A model generated the notes under the pieces. It saw nothing but the letters and a program-made list of their open reading frames with translations, did no database searches and was not told the DNA's origin. From Gigantopelta aegis (lineage: Eukaryota > Mollusca > Gastropoda > Neomphalida > Peltospiridae): 64,000 bases of DNA. Made by a program: the position numbers and the translations under genes. Below, piece by piece: positions 14,201 to 29,200 of this stretch. Each line of letters starts with the position of its first letter. The first letter of the stretch is position 1. The DNA is taken from the NCBI RefSeq assembly GCF_016097555.1, contig NC_054704.1, positions 95,134,204-95,198,203 of the forward strand, read 5' to 3'.

Positions 14201-17200
14201 CAACACTCTTCTCAAACACATCGAGCCAGGCTGCTTCATTCACAGCACCAATGTAGCCAGCGTTCTTCAGGCGCTGCGAGCTCTCGGCAACGTGGGCCAC
14301 GTTGTTACGGTAACCAGGAGCATCAGCCAGTGTTTTCTGATGATGGTGAACCCGGATGAGGTGAAGATTTCTGCAGTACAAGCCTACCGCAGATTACCCT
14401 GCTCAGCAGATGTGAGTACTGAGTGGAGTTAATGTTAAATCATTGGGTTTAAAGACTGGTTTCCATAAAAGCCGTAACAAAGTAGCAGATCTCCAGACTG
14501 CTATAGATCATCATGGACCAACAGCATTTTTTATGAGTACATAGCCACATATGATTTGCAGTGAATTAGGGATGTTGATATAAATGGGAATACTCTTACC
14601 TGCATCTGGTCTGTATGCAAAGTGTTACAGATTTTATAGGAACAAATCTTAAGGATGATATGTATTGGCTTCATATCCCAACACTGGCTCCCAGTCAGAG
14701 TGGAGGTGTAATGCCACTATACCAACTTTTCGTAATCTAACATTTTTATTGCCATGTACATTAAAATCTGTAACAAGTCACCGATGACTGCCGATCACCA
14801 CAGATCATCATGGACCAACAACACTTTTTATGGGAACATAGTTGCAGACAGTCTGCAATGAATCGGGAACTGTATGTGAACACTGTATCTATATCGGGTC
14901 TGCAGCTACATGTAGTGTGTTACATATCTTATAGGAACCATCGTTAAGGCTGATAGGTAGTGGGTTCAAATCCCAATATAGGCTCCCATCTAGAGTAGTT
15001 TTCAAAGGCCACTAAACCAACTTCTTTCTCACTAACATTTTCATTCAAGACATTGCGGCATGTAAAATAGTAGAAATGCTATTTACTGATTTGATGCATG
15101 ACAGTAATTCATGTAAGCATAGTATCTCACCATTTAAAAATATTGTCTTGTATAAAATAATGTTTAAGGTAAGATATCACTTATTTAACCATGCTGTATA
15201 TTATTTTTTTGCAGAGATCGGATGTCTTGAATGTATTCACAGATTTGACTCTGGATTCAGAACTGAGAATCGAGGCTTACTTGGCCACCATGCAGTGTCC
15301 TGACGATGACGTTATAGAAATTGTCAGACAGACCTTGACCCGAGAGACAGACAAACAAGTGGGGTCGTTTGTCTGGTCTCACATTACAAACCTGATGGAA
15401 TCATCCAGTCCTCACAAGCAAAACCTGAAAACCATCCTCAAAGACGAAAACCTCCTCAAAGAGTTTGACCTTGAGAAAATGAAGTATTCACGCAACTACG
15501 AAGGATCGGTCTTCATAGATAAATTCAACATTGGTGCCCTCGCAGACAGTAATCTCATCTGGTCTGGAAAGTCCCTAGTTCCTCGCTCGGCAGTGGTGAA
15601 CATAACGGTGGATCTTTTTGGCAATTCCATCAATCTGTTTGAAATTGGTGGTCGTTTGGAAGGTTTGGAATATCTGCTGGAAACCTACCTAGGACCGTAT
15701 GGCTATTTTAGTGAAAAGAAAACAAAGAAAAGTGCTGCCAAGGTTTGTTGATATAAATATTGCAAATATGAATAGGGAATGAACTCTTTATTTATGCTGT
15801 ACCCATGGCCACAAATATGTTTTTATTGATATTTAGGTCATATCTAATACTAAGTTATTGTATTTACAACTGTTTAAAACTAATTGGAAGTTTTCTTACA
15901 CCATAGATCATTACCTCTGTCATTTTATTCCAGCAGCCATAATAAATATTTTTATTTGTCTTGCTTGAGCATTCTTTGCCCGCTTGTCCATTTCTCTATT
16001 ACTGTAAGTTTCCCAGCCATTATCGTTCCTACAGCACTCATTTTATCTTTATGAAATCCAGCTCCATTTGATGGCTATTCACAGTTGAAATCATGTTCAC
16101 AGGTACACTGAGAATACTATCTTTTGGGTTTTTAAATGTTTTTTGCTACCTCCTAAAAGTGCAAATAAAAATGTACATTAAGTTTATTTCACTGTCTTTT
16201 CAGTCAAAACTGAATTTGGATCAGCTGAAAGCATCGGGATACATGCGAATGTTTGGAAACGAGTTATCTTTCCTACGCATGCACGGAGTTGATAAAATTA
16301 AAGGCTTCAACTTTCTGAAGTTCCTTATCGACCTGTCAGCCAACCACGACTATTCCTTCACACAGAGCGTTCTGTTCCTAGACAGCAGTCTCATCGTCCC
16401 CACCGGGTGCGGCCTCCCCCTCAACCTGACTGTCAATGGAGCAGCGACGATTGACCTCAAAGCCAGTGGGAAAATTGACCTGCGTAAAATACACACGAGT
16501 CCTCGGAGTCTCCTTGTTGATGGGGTCTTCCAGCCCAGGTTCGTTTCAGATGATGCAAGTTGTATCTCATTTAAAAAATATTATTCTGAAGCATGACTAA
16601 ATACAATAGAATCGAAATTTTGGTTGATGCGTGGTGAGTCTAGGATCGATTATCTGTCAGTGGGCCCATAGGGCTATTTCACATTCCAGCCAGTGCACCA
16701 CGACTGGTATATCAAATGCTGTGGTATATACTATCCTGTCTGGGATGGTGCAAATAAAAGATCCCTTGTATGTTATTATATACTGAACTCCATTAAAAAT
16801 GCATAACCTAAATTTCAGTTCTTATTGCTATCGCATGTGTGAGATTTATGTAACCCTAACCCTTGTATGCAAGTTTTGGATTATTTATTGTCTACCAGAA
16901 TACATCCAGTTACACAAAATCAATTAATAAGTTTCTTCTTTACAACAACAAATCTGACTGGTACATTTTCAATGGCATTCAGTATAGTCTAGACTGTACT
17001 TCTGATCTTAAAATATTTATATGCAAAGTTGGTATATAATCACATTTGCATCATTCATGATTAACTGCTATTTAGAATATTCACAAGTGAAAGTTTGGAC
17101 TTTGTTATATACGTTTCAGCTACAATGTTTTCTGTGTTATATACGTTTCAGCTACAATGTTTTCTGTGTTATATACGTTTCAGCTACAATGTTTTCTGTG

Positions 17201-20200
17201 TTATATACGTTTCAACTACGATGTTTTCTTTGTTATATACGTTTCAGCTACAATGTTTTCTGTGTTATATACGTTTCAGCTACAATGTTTTCTGTGTTAT
17301 ATACGTTTCAACTACAATGTTTTCTGTGTTATATACGTTTCAGCTACAATGTTTTCTGTGTTATATACGTTTCAGCTACAATGTTTTCTGTGTTATATAC
17401 GTTTCAGCTACAATGTTTTCTGTGTTATATACGTTTCAGCTACAATGTTTTCTGTGTTATTTTGAAGGGGTGGGACGTAGCCCAGTGGTAAAGCGCCAGT
17501 GCTCCACAACTGGTGTAACAAAGGCTGTGGTATGTAGTACTATCCTCTCTGTGGGATGGTGCATATAAAAGATCCCTTGCTGCTAATTGAAAAGAGTAGT
17601 CCATGAAGTGGCGACAGTCGGTTTTCTCTCTCAATATCTGTGTGGTCCTTAACCATATGTCCGACGCCATATAACTGTAAATAAAATGTGAGTGTGTCGT
17701 TAAATAAAACACTTCCTCCTTCTTCTTTTTATAATTTTGAACTTATAACTACTCTCTTTGAAACAAAATTAAAACAACCAAAGTTAATTTAGTTTTTGTT
17801 TTAAATTTCCCAGTGGCTCTATCCAGATGAAGGGTATCATGAGTGTGGACGCGATTGTCACCAAGATTGGGATGAAGGTTGTCAACACCTGGCACTCCAG
17901 TACTGCTATACAAGGACGAATCGAACTCAACCGCGGCAGAGTACTCCGTGTGAAACTTAACATGCCTCAGGACAAGATAGAAATACTCGATGTCAAGTAG
18001 GTGTCTTTTTCTGTAATCAGGATCGTAGCCAACTTTCTATTGGTTATATACATAATACTACATGTATTTCAACATCTGTTGAGCTATTTCTCATTCCAGC
18101 CAGTGCACCACTTACATCTATGGTGTAACAAAGGCCATGTAATGTACTAAATTCTATCTGTGGGATGGTGCATATAAAAGATCCCTTTCTGTTAATTGAA
18201 AAGAGTAGCCCATGAAGTTGTAGTAGCAGATTTCCTCTCTCATTATTGGTGTGGTCCGTAACAATAATAATTTATATCCATAGATAAAATGTGTTTGACT
18301 GTGTTGTTAAATTAAAAATGTCTTTCTTTTCTTGTGTATCATCATAAACTCATGTGAACTGTCGTAATTGGGAGTGGGTGTAGTGGTAGGATAATGTGTT
18401 TCTTTTCTTGTGTATCATCTTAAACTCATGTGAACTGTCGTAATTGGGAGTGGGTGTAGTGGTAGGATAATGTGTTTCTTTTCTTGTGTATCATCTTAAA
18501 CTCATGTGAACTGTCGTAATTGGGAGTGGGTGTAGTGGTAGGATAATGTGTTTCTTTTCTTGTGTATCATCTTAAACTCATGTGAACTGTCGTAGGATAA
18601 TGTGTTTCTTTTCTTGTGTATCATCTTAAACTCATGTGAACTGTCGTAATTGGGAGTGGGTGTAGTGGTAGGATAATGTGTTTCTTTTCTTGTGTATCAT
18701 CATAAACTCATGTGAACTGTCGTAATTGGGAGTGGGTGTAGTGGTAGGATAATGTGTTTCTTTTCTTGTGTATCATCATAAACTCATGTGAACTGTCGTA
18801 ATTGGGAGTGGGTGTAGTGGTAGGATAATGTGTTTCTTTTCTTGTGTATCATCTTAAACTCATGTGAACTGTCGTAGGATAATGTGTTTCTTTTCTTGTG
18901 TATCATCATAAACTCATGTGAACTGTCGTATTTGGGAGTGGGTGTAGTGGTAGGATAATGTGTTTCTTTTCTTGTGTATCATCATAAACTCATGTGAACT
19001 GTCGTAATTGGGAGTGGGTGTAGTGGTAGGATAATGTGTTTCTTTTCTTGTGTATCATCTTAAACTCATGTGAACTGTCGTAGGATAATGTGTTTCTTTT
19101 CTTGTGTATCATCTTAAACTCATGTGAACTGTCATAATTGGGAGTGGGTGTAGTGGTAGGATAATGTGTTTCTTTTCTTGTGTATCATCTTAAACTCATG
19201 TGAACTGTCGTAGGATAATGTGTTTCTTTTCTTGTGTATCATCTTAAACTCATGTGAACTGTCGTAGGATAATGTGTTTCTTTTCTTGTGTATCACCTTA
19301 AACTCATGTGAACTGTCGTAGGATAATGTGTTTCTTTTCTTGTGTATCATCTTAAACTCATGTGAACTGTCGTAGGATAATGTGTTTCTTTTCTTGTGTA
19401 TCATCTTAAACTCATGTGAATTGTCGTAATTGGGAGTGGGTGTGGGGTTAGGATGAAGAACAAAGCAAAGTGATAATAAGGCAGATTTTAACTGGTGTCA
19501 TATTATGATATGGTGAACAAAAGTTCTCTAATGATGTAAATATTAGCACTGTCTATGAAATAATATGTTTGGTAAAGGTTGTTAGTAATGTGATAAATGT
19601 AACAATACTGTAACACTGTATATACACCACTGTATATGGCTAATCCGAAGACGATTGTGGCATTTATTGATATCCATTTCTTTGCTTAGGACGTCGTTCT
19701 TTAGACTCCACGGATTCTCAGAAAACATCCAGAGGATGCTAGACAAAGAAGAGAAAACTATAAACGTGTGCTCGGGGTCAAGGCTGGCCAAGGTCACAGG
19801 GCTGGAGCTGTGTGTGGACGTGAGCTATGTCAACGCGTCACTGGTGGAACATGCCCCCTACTTTCCCTTCACAGGGCCATTTGACATGGAGGTATCTCTC
19901 AACAAGAGAGACAAACATTCTGGCTACAACATGCTGGCCAAGAGAAGTGAGGTGAGCTGTTATTATTTGAAACAGCTAAATAAAATGTAGTCTTCAGATA
20001 CCCAATTAATGTATTTATGAAAGAACCATATATTCAACCCCTGCAATTGCCCATGGCAATCAGCAGTGGCCTGGAGATTGCCATAAGGTTTTTAATTCTC
20101 CACAGCACTTTTTTTGCCTTGTACTATATTCATTTTTTGGTATGTTTTTTTTTGTCATAGACCTTTTCTTAATTGCAAAGGTTGTAGCTACAGCAACAAT

Positions 20201-23200
20201 TGAGATGTAATTTTCTTGGTGCTCAAGTGCATGCCAACCTGTTGTTTTTCAAAGTATTCCCCCAGTGGTAAAGCACTTGCCTAATACATGGTCGGTTGAG
20301 GGTCGATCCCAGTCAGTTGACTCATTGGGCTATTTCTCATCCCTACCAGTGCACCACAACTGGAATTATCGAATATCAAAAGCTGTGGTATGTGCTATCC
20401 TGTCTATGGGATGGTGCATATAAAAGATCTCTTGCTACTAATGGATAAATGTAGCGGGCTTCGTCTTAAAGACTGTATGTCAAAATAACAAATGTTTGAC
20501 ATCCAATAGCCGATGATAAATAAATCAATGTGCTCTAGTGGTGTCGTTAAATAAAATAAACTTTTCAAGACACCAAAACTCCCTTTGTCCTGATGGAACA
20601 GCACACCTTTCGTAAAACTTTGAGGACGTTCTGAATTCTGTCTTACAAGATGCGTACTTCACTGGTTATGTACTGGATGGTTAACCATCAGTCTTTTATA
20701 ATCATATCATGCACACTGTCCCTTCCTAGTTAGTCCTGTTTAAAATTACTGTAATAAAAAAATATCAATCGAAGTTATCCTTCTTTAAATATGTACAAAA
20801 TAATGATTAATACTGAAAATAAAAGGCTGCAATCTATATTGAGTGATGGAGCGTGCTGTCTTAATATTCTTTTGAACCATGGGTGTTCAGAACAACATTC
20901 AGACTACCAACTGTGATAACTTCTAGGACCATCCAATCACCAATCTGAGCACTCTTACAACTCGATTCTCATCGTATACAACTGTTAATACTGATTAGTT
21001 GTTAATCTGAGCACACCCATAAGTTGTGAGTGAGGAAAATTACAATGCAGCCATCGAATTGGCCAACTTCGTCATGACAGTTGACAGTCTGAACCTAACA
21101 AAAGTAATACTAAAGGCCATTTTGTACTCTTAATTTTGATGTACAGTAAATTTGTTTTATCATTATTTCTAGTCCAAAACAGCCAGCACGATTCAGTTTG
21201 CATTTGACACTCCTGGCTCCAGTATTGACCGGACCCTGGCCTTTGATTTATCTGTCAACTATAAGAAGAAACAGGTTGATATGTCGTTTGTGTCACCATG
21301 GAAAAACATAGCTGTTAAAGGCAAGCAGATTTACTTTTTATCAAATTAGGGTATTTGAGTTTGGTCTAAATGTATGTTAAACCACATTATGTAACATTAA
21401 AAATATGTCATTAATTCTGCTAAATTTGCAATAGGTGTCCAATCATATAATATGTGTTTACTCCCTGAACAGTATGTAAGTTTATTAGTCCCATACCAGT
21501 CCAACCAGAGGGGACTACATTTGTATATAGCTTAAGGTTTTGTCTCGGTCTTTCATTCCATCTGTCTGTTTATGCAAGGGCCATAACTGTCAGAACTGTC
21601 TAGACCTCCCCATGCACAATTTCCTGCTACCCAGTAATGACATGTCTTGTGAGCAGGTACCCTGATGAACAACAAGACTAGGCTGGGTCTGTCTGGCAGC
21701 GTGTTGGTAGACGACTCTAAGGAGCTGGCCTTCAGTGCCCAGGTGTCAACCACCAAGAAGAAGTCACTTCTCACATACATGCCCAGTCTAGAGATACGTC
21801 AACCTGACAAGGAAGACATCGTGTTTACTGGCCTCGTCGTGGTCAATGGAAGAAAAACAGGAGACCTCGATCTGTCCTTGGCTGGAATTAGCAAAGACAC
21901 TATCACTTTGAAAAGTATGACATTTTAGTGTGTTTATTGGTATGGTATTTTCTGTATGATATTTGATATTTACAACATATAAGGTATAGCATAAACCTGA
22001 AATATTTTACCATTGTTTTATTCTTATGTATTTTTCATGTTTTATCGAATATAGACTGATGAAGAGGTGGGTTACCGCCCATTGGTAAACAATTCAAGTA
22101 TAGGTTAGAAGGCATTAAGACGTTTCTTGAGAAATAACAAGGGGTGAAGCGGAGCCCGTTCTTATTTCTGAAGAAACGTCTTAAGCCTTCTAACTGATTT
22201 AGACAGCATTTCATAGGTTCATTACATGATATGGGTTGGGTTGGGCAAGCGTCATTGCATGTTCGCGCCAGTTGTTTTGACGTCATTTGTACAGCTCTTG
22301 GCGATGTCTGGCCAATTGGGTTGAGGTAATTTTGGTCACTTTGACTTGTTATTAAGACAGCTTTTTGGTGTGTCTTGACGAGTAAGACGATCGAAATGCT
22401 GATATCTGATTGGTTGAATTGGAGAGAAACTGAGGAAATGCCATCTAATTAATGGTTTATTGATCTGGTATCAATCTTCGGCAATGTTTCCACTACTCTA
22501 TTTTTCTTTCCAGCCAGTGCTCCACAACTGGTATGTACTATCCTGTGTTTTGGATGGTGCATAAAAGATCCCTTGTTTCTAATTAAAAAGATTAGCCCAT
22601 GATGTGGAGGATTTCCTCTCTCATTATCTGTGTGGTCTTCCTCACCCAATAAGTCGCACTCCATACGACTAAAAAATTAAATGTGTTGTTCTTTATTGAC
22701 TGATGAATTACATAAGACATTTATAAGTATTGTTCAATGATTTTTTGACTTAATACTGGATAAAAATTAAAACATATATTTTACATATTAGTGAGCATTA
22801 CATGTTTTTCCTAACAACACAGTAATTTGCAATTCATAGGTAATTAGATAAAATCTGTAAATTAGCTTTTAATTAAAGACACTTCTTGACTAGATATAAT
22901 ACAATATTCTAATCTTATTTGAATTTGAATAATATCTTCACACGCTAAACAAACTGAATACAACTGCTTACACAACTATTGCACAATACTATCTTCTGTT
23001 TATATGTATTTTGTATCTTTTATTACAGCCACACTGACAAACACTAAAACCGAAAAGAGTTTCAAGGGAGTGTTCGGCTTGTGTCCGAAGCGGAGATACT
23101 CAGCAGATATTGGACTTATTCTGCAGGATAACAGCAACAAAAGAACCATGTTGAAGATCATTCCAACCCTTGTAATTCGAGATCCAACCAAAAATCTGAT

Positions 23201-26200
23201 TTCACTGACGGGATCTGCGGACTTCAAACAGGACAAGTCCCTAAGAAGCAGCTTGTCACTGTCTGTAGCCAAGTATATGAACAAACCAACAACCATAAAA
23301 TGTAAGTATATGTTAGAGCAGTGCTTGGACTAAATGACGCCATTGACAGTAATTGCTGTGGGTCAGAGACTTCACCGATGGCAGTTGTTTTGCAGAAGAC
23401 GCTGGTTACTGAGGGGAGACAAACGTGGGTGGAGGTGGGAAGGAGATATGTGAGGTTATACACACACTCACACACACACATGCAAACACACATGCAAACA
23501 CACACACACACACGCATGCACGCACACACACATGCACATACACAAACACACATAGACATATAGAAAGACATGCACACAGACACACACACACATGCTTGCA
23601 CACTCTCTCGCGAGCACACACTCATACACAGACATGTGCATGCACGCACACACACACACACACACACACATGCTTGCGCACTCTTGCATGCACATACACA
23701 CATATACAGACACATACACAGACATACACAAAGACACATGCACACAGACATGTTCATGCACACACACACACACACAGACACATACACAGACATACACAAA
23801 GAAATATGTACACAGACACGTGCATGCACACACACACACACACATGCTGGCGCACTCTTGCATGCACATGCACACATATACAGACACATACACATGTATG
23901 TTATTAAAAAATTGAAAAGGTTTGTATTAAAACAATATTGTAATAACACGGACAGTTATGAACTACATTTTTGTGAGCTGTTGGAGTAAACAAAACATCA
24001 TTTTAATATTAATTCAAATCTATATTTAGATCACATTTTAACTGTGGGGGGTGAAATGCATACTGTGTCTGCTTCAGCTTAAGAGTTGTGGGGAGGTGTG
24101 TGCAGTGCTGTCAAGACTCACAGTACATGATTTTCTCATGCATTTTAAACATTATAAAAAAATTAAAATTATACATATATATTTTTCTTGTTCATTCGAT
24201 CTCGACGACCGACAAACAAGCCTGCGACTGCCAGCCGGCCCGGTTAAGCATCATAAGGCATTAAAATTATATAATAGGTGCCCACGTTGTTTATTGGTCA
24301 GAATCCCGCACCTTGACCAATTGTCAGCACGCTTATTTCCCGGACCAGTTTATTTGGATTCACGATGTCGGACAAAATCTCACTCCTTGCGAAAGTTCCA
24401 ACTTGAGAGCTCTGTGTGTGGTATCCAGGTCCCTCACTTCTGCCGCTTGGGATATTTAATTAAAAATTTAACATTATAACTGTTTTAAAATTCAAATGCG
24501 ATAACATACAAGTGATCTAATAGTTACACTGCATGGATATTGAATGAATAATCATTTTAATTATATGTTTGGCAAATGTTATTTGATATGGAGAATATTT
24601 TTCTAATATTTATTTTCAGGTAACTGGCGTAAAATGAGTGGAAAACGACTTCGACACAATGCTGTGTTGATCTTCACGTCTAAGTACGCGTCTGTGAAAA
24701 TGACAGGACTGTTGGATAAGAAAGGAAAGGGAAGTGCATCTCGCCTAACGATTGACTACAGTCTTCCACTGCTAAAACGTGACAACAAAAACAGAATTGC
24801 CTTTGGCACAAAATTCACAGAGCGATCGACCAAAACGCTGTTCAAGCAAAAATACAATGTGTATGTATAGTGTGTTAGTACATAGATTCTAAATATAATG
24901 AACAGAAATACAATGTGTATGTATAGTGTGTTAGTACATAGATTCTAAATATAATGAACAGAAATACAATGTGTATGTATAGTGTGTTAGTACATAGATT
25001 CTAAATATAATGAACAGAAATACAATGTGTATGTAGATAGAGGATAAGAAACGAGTTACCACTTATTATAAAATTTATGTTCCGAGTGAAATAATTGTTC
25101 ACTTGTTACGAGCTTTAGCGAGTGACAAGTGAAAATTATTTCACAAGGGACATAAATTTTATAATAACTGGTACCGAGTTTGTTATTCTACTTATTACCC
25201 CAGCTATTTGTGTGTTTTTTAAAAAGCCTTTATTTTTGATATAGCCTCCATATATACACGTCCATGTATCTAGAAATGACGTAAACTACAGGAACTTTAC
25301 TGTTCTGGGTATTGCTTTAACTTTGTATTCTATTCACGATTCACAGATAATTTTCAAAACCCAAAGTTCTATATATTCCATAAAAAAATATCTAAAATGA
25401 ATTGCATTAAACTACCATTTTATTAGAAGTTTAACATTGAAACCAGAAAGACGTAAACGCAAACACTTTAAACTACGTGACGTCATTGTATGTGCTTTGC
25501 CAAATCATGATGACATCATATTTAGTACCGACAAGATGATTAGTATGTTGGCATCAAATTGTCCAATAGTAGTGTACGTTAAACCAATGCATGATAATTT
25601 CTCAGTGAGAAATTATGATTTTGCCTGCTGGAGTAATAAATGTGTTAATACATAGGTTCTAAGTCCACATAATGAGTGTAAACTATTTTGTTATTTCATT
25701 TCACAATTGGATCCAGCAGAGATGCTGTGGTGTACATGCCCCATAAACTGAAAATCAAGTATTAATGAATATATGATCAATTTATTATTTTTATTAAGTA
25801 TGAGGAGTGGGATAGAGACAGCGGTGTGAATGGGAGGTGTATTATCTTAGTGAACTATTTGTTTCTGGCAGAGACTATCGTATATTAGAGTACTTGGAGT
25901 AATGTTGGTTTTCACTCCTTAGGAGACTATGCACCTGCCCCAGCATTTTTATGTTTATTTTTATTGAACGATGTTTGAAATTGCAAACTCAATGTAACAC
26001 AAATTGTACAAAGTTAAAGTTTGTTTTGTTTAATGACAAGACTAGAGCACATTGATTTTGACATATAGTCTTAGAGAGAAAACCCGCTACATTTTTTTCC
26101 ATTTTGTAGCAAGTGATCTTTTATATGCACCATCCTACAGACAGGATATCACCTTTGATATACCAGTCATGGTGCACTGGCTGGAATGAGAAATATCATA

Positions 26201-29200
26201 ATAGGCCCACTAACAGGGATCAATCCCAAACAGACTATGCATCAGGCGAATGCTTTACCACTTGGTTACATCCCGCCCCCAAAATTGTACAAAACATTCG
26301 CTAAAATACATTTCAGTACATAATATCTAATCACTTGGTTAGAAATATATGGACATATACAATCTGTATCTTATTCCAAAATTATCTGGTATTGACATAT
26401 AGTGCTATATTTAAAGGAATCTTGACGTGAAACGCAACCCAGAACTGAACTTTGACACCAGCGTTGATCTAGCACACAACAGCCGTGTCACAGATGTGTC
26501 GTTCAAGATGCAGTATGGGAAAAACTATAAAGACATCAGCAAGAAGATTACAGCACTGGCGGTGATCCGACACAAGTTGATCAAGTCATCAGCTACAATC
26601 AGCTATCTGCTGAAGACCCAGTGGCCTGCACAGGTACAGCAAATAGACATATCTCTTTGGTTATTAGTCTCCTACCGGTCCAACCGGAGGGGACAATAGG
26701 TTTCATCACAGTACTTCTGGTTGTCTGTCCATCTGTCTGTTGGTCCGCCTGTTCCACATAGTTTTCCAGATTTATTTTTAGAATGCCTTGAGATATTGAG
26801 CTGAAATATTGAGTATAGCTTATCAAATACTGTTACAGATCAAGTTTGATTTACCAATTTGTGACAAGAGTTATGGCCCTTGAACTTAGTAAATATGAAA
26901 ATTGGTTTCCATGGTTTGTTTTGCAATGCCTCAAGATATTGAGCTGAAATTGTGTGTATAGCTTTATCATGTACTGTTACAGCTAAGTTCAACTTTTATA
27001 GAGGTTTACCCATTTTCCTCACAGTTATGGGCCTTCAGTTTAGGAGATTGTTGGGCCCAGTAGGGGAAATGTATTGCTCTAGCAGTGCTCTCAGAGTTCT
27101 TGTTTAAATTAATTTATCTTCTAAAATTTCTGAGAAATTACTTCTTTTTTTTACATGTAGAGCATTTTATCATTATTCACAAAACGTATCTTACTGGATA
27201 GAACTACCTACATCCCTGTTTAGAAATAGTTGAATGCCAGTCTAAAAGAATTAATGTACAGTCTAAATTTAATAGTTTAAAAGTTTTAGTGACACATTTT
27301 AGAAACTGTTATGCATATTTCCCCATAAATCCAACTTTTGAATTTTTGACACCTATTGAAATACAGGGTCAGAAGTCAGAAATAGGGTCCAGACTGGGCT
27401 AGCCTGAAGCTTTAGCTGGTATGGTCATGCTAAAGAGTTTAAAGAATATGTATGTTTGTTTCTAAAACAGAGAATCAAAAGTGCATTATTGCTGTTTATT
27501 AGCCCAGCAGGCACCCATAACGGGGAAAATAAAAATCATAATTTCTCATTGAAAAATTATCATGCATTGGTTTAACGTACACTACTGTTGGACGATTTGA
27601 TGCCAACAAATCAATCACTAAATATGACGTCATCACGATTTGGTAAAGCATACACAATGAGGTCACGTAGTTTGAAGCGTTTGTGTCTTTCTGGTTTCAG
27701 TGTTAAACTTATAATAAAATGGTAGTTTAATGCAATTCATTGTAGATTTTTTTTCTACAGAATATATAGAACTTTGGGTTTTAAAAATTATATGTGAACC
27801 GTGAATAAAATACAAAGTTAAAGCAATACCCAGAACAGTAAAGTAGTTTACTTTGTTTCTATATAGATGGACGTGTAGCCGATGTAGACTATATCAAAAA
27901 TAAAGGGTTTTAAAAAAAAACCCAAATAGCTGGAGTAATAAATAGAATAACAAACTCGGTAAGCTTGTGACAAGTGAAAATTATTTTAGTCGGGACATAA
28001 ATTTGATAATAACTGGTAACTTGTTTATTATCCTATATATACTAGTACATGAATCTGTTATATAAGTAATTTAGATGATAATAATGTGTTTGAATTATGT
28101 ATAAATCAGAATCCAAGAAGAAGTTCATCAAAATTAAGAATAGGCATAAAACTTTATGTAGGCATGATCATTTCACGTCATGTAACATAAAATAATACAA
28201 AGATCCTTGTTATAAAAGTATGAAATTTTTGTTTTAGAATCTGAATACACAAGTGAAAGGAAACCATAAACACGATCGTAAATACTTAAAATCATCAGTC
28301 ACAGCGAAATGTGGGAAAGGCAAGACATTTGATGCTACCTTTGATCTGAAAGATCTCAGTAGAAAACTCGTGAAGAAAACCGTCGCATTCACCTGCAGGT
28401 ATCCTGGAAATGACATCAACTTCCAGTCCAGTCTTACGCAGATGAATCCGAAACATTACCAGCATAGTGCCAATCTGAAGGTTGGCAAATCCAAGTCCAG
28501 CATTATGACCGTGCTCCGACATCAGACACCCACAGAGTACGAACTGTCGTCTGATATCACCGTCCACAACACAAAGCCGGTTCATTTGAGTGGAATGGTC
28601 AATCTCAGCAGAGATGACTTCAAAGCGTCGGGACAAGTTGCAACCAGAGGCAAGATCTACAGCTTCAAATCTTTACACAAATACTCCAAGGGATCAGCAG
28701 CTAAATGCATGCTAGATGTGGCATACCCAGACAGGCATATCATTGTTGGTTTTGAAGGAAAGAAAGATGGAAATCATTTGTACAAAACAAAACTTGATGC
28801 CAAGTGGGATGCTGATAATAATCCCATGCAGAATTTACAGTTCACTAGTAAAATGAATCTGACGTCTTTGTATGACATGGACACTGCTTTGACTCTAAAG
28901 TATCCAGAACAAACTCTAATGTTAAATTTTAAAACTGGCGGATATTCAGATTATATAACTCACCTTGATTGCTCATGGCATCCAGATAAAATGGTTTCAG
29001 TTGATACCACGTGGAAGTATAAAAAAACATACCCAGATCTATTGTTAGGTACCAGCCTCAAACTTAAGACACCGTTCACAGTTATTAATGATCTTGATAT
29101 GAATGTGGATATTATAAACAATAAACAAAAGTTAACATCTAGTGTGGAATCTACAATGAACAACCAAAGCCATCATTTCAGTATGGACTTGACTGTTCAA

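Noticed and set aside
17021-17568. Three overlapping open frames of 100-157 codons in all + frames
   Set aside because: They follow from a stop-free 32-bp tandem repeat; no homology or splice context supports them.
19132-19404. Minus-strand 18-residue repeat protein
   Set aside because: The 54-bp unit is a multiple of 3, so the frame stays open by necessity.
23224-23989. Many Cys/His/Thr-rich open frames up to 241 codons on both strands
   Set aside because: Pure effect of a CA-rich block in intron 16.
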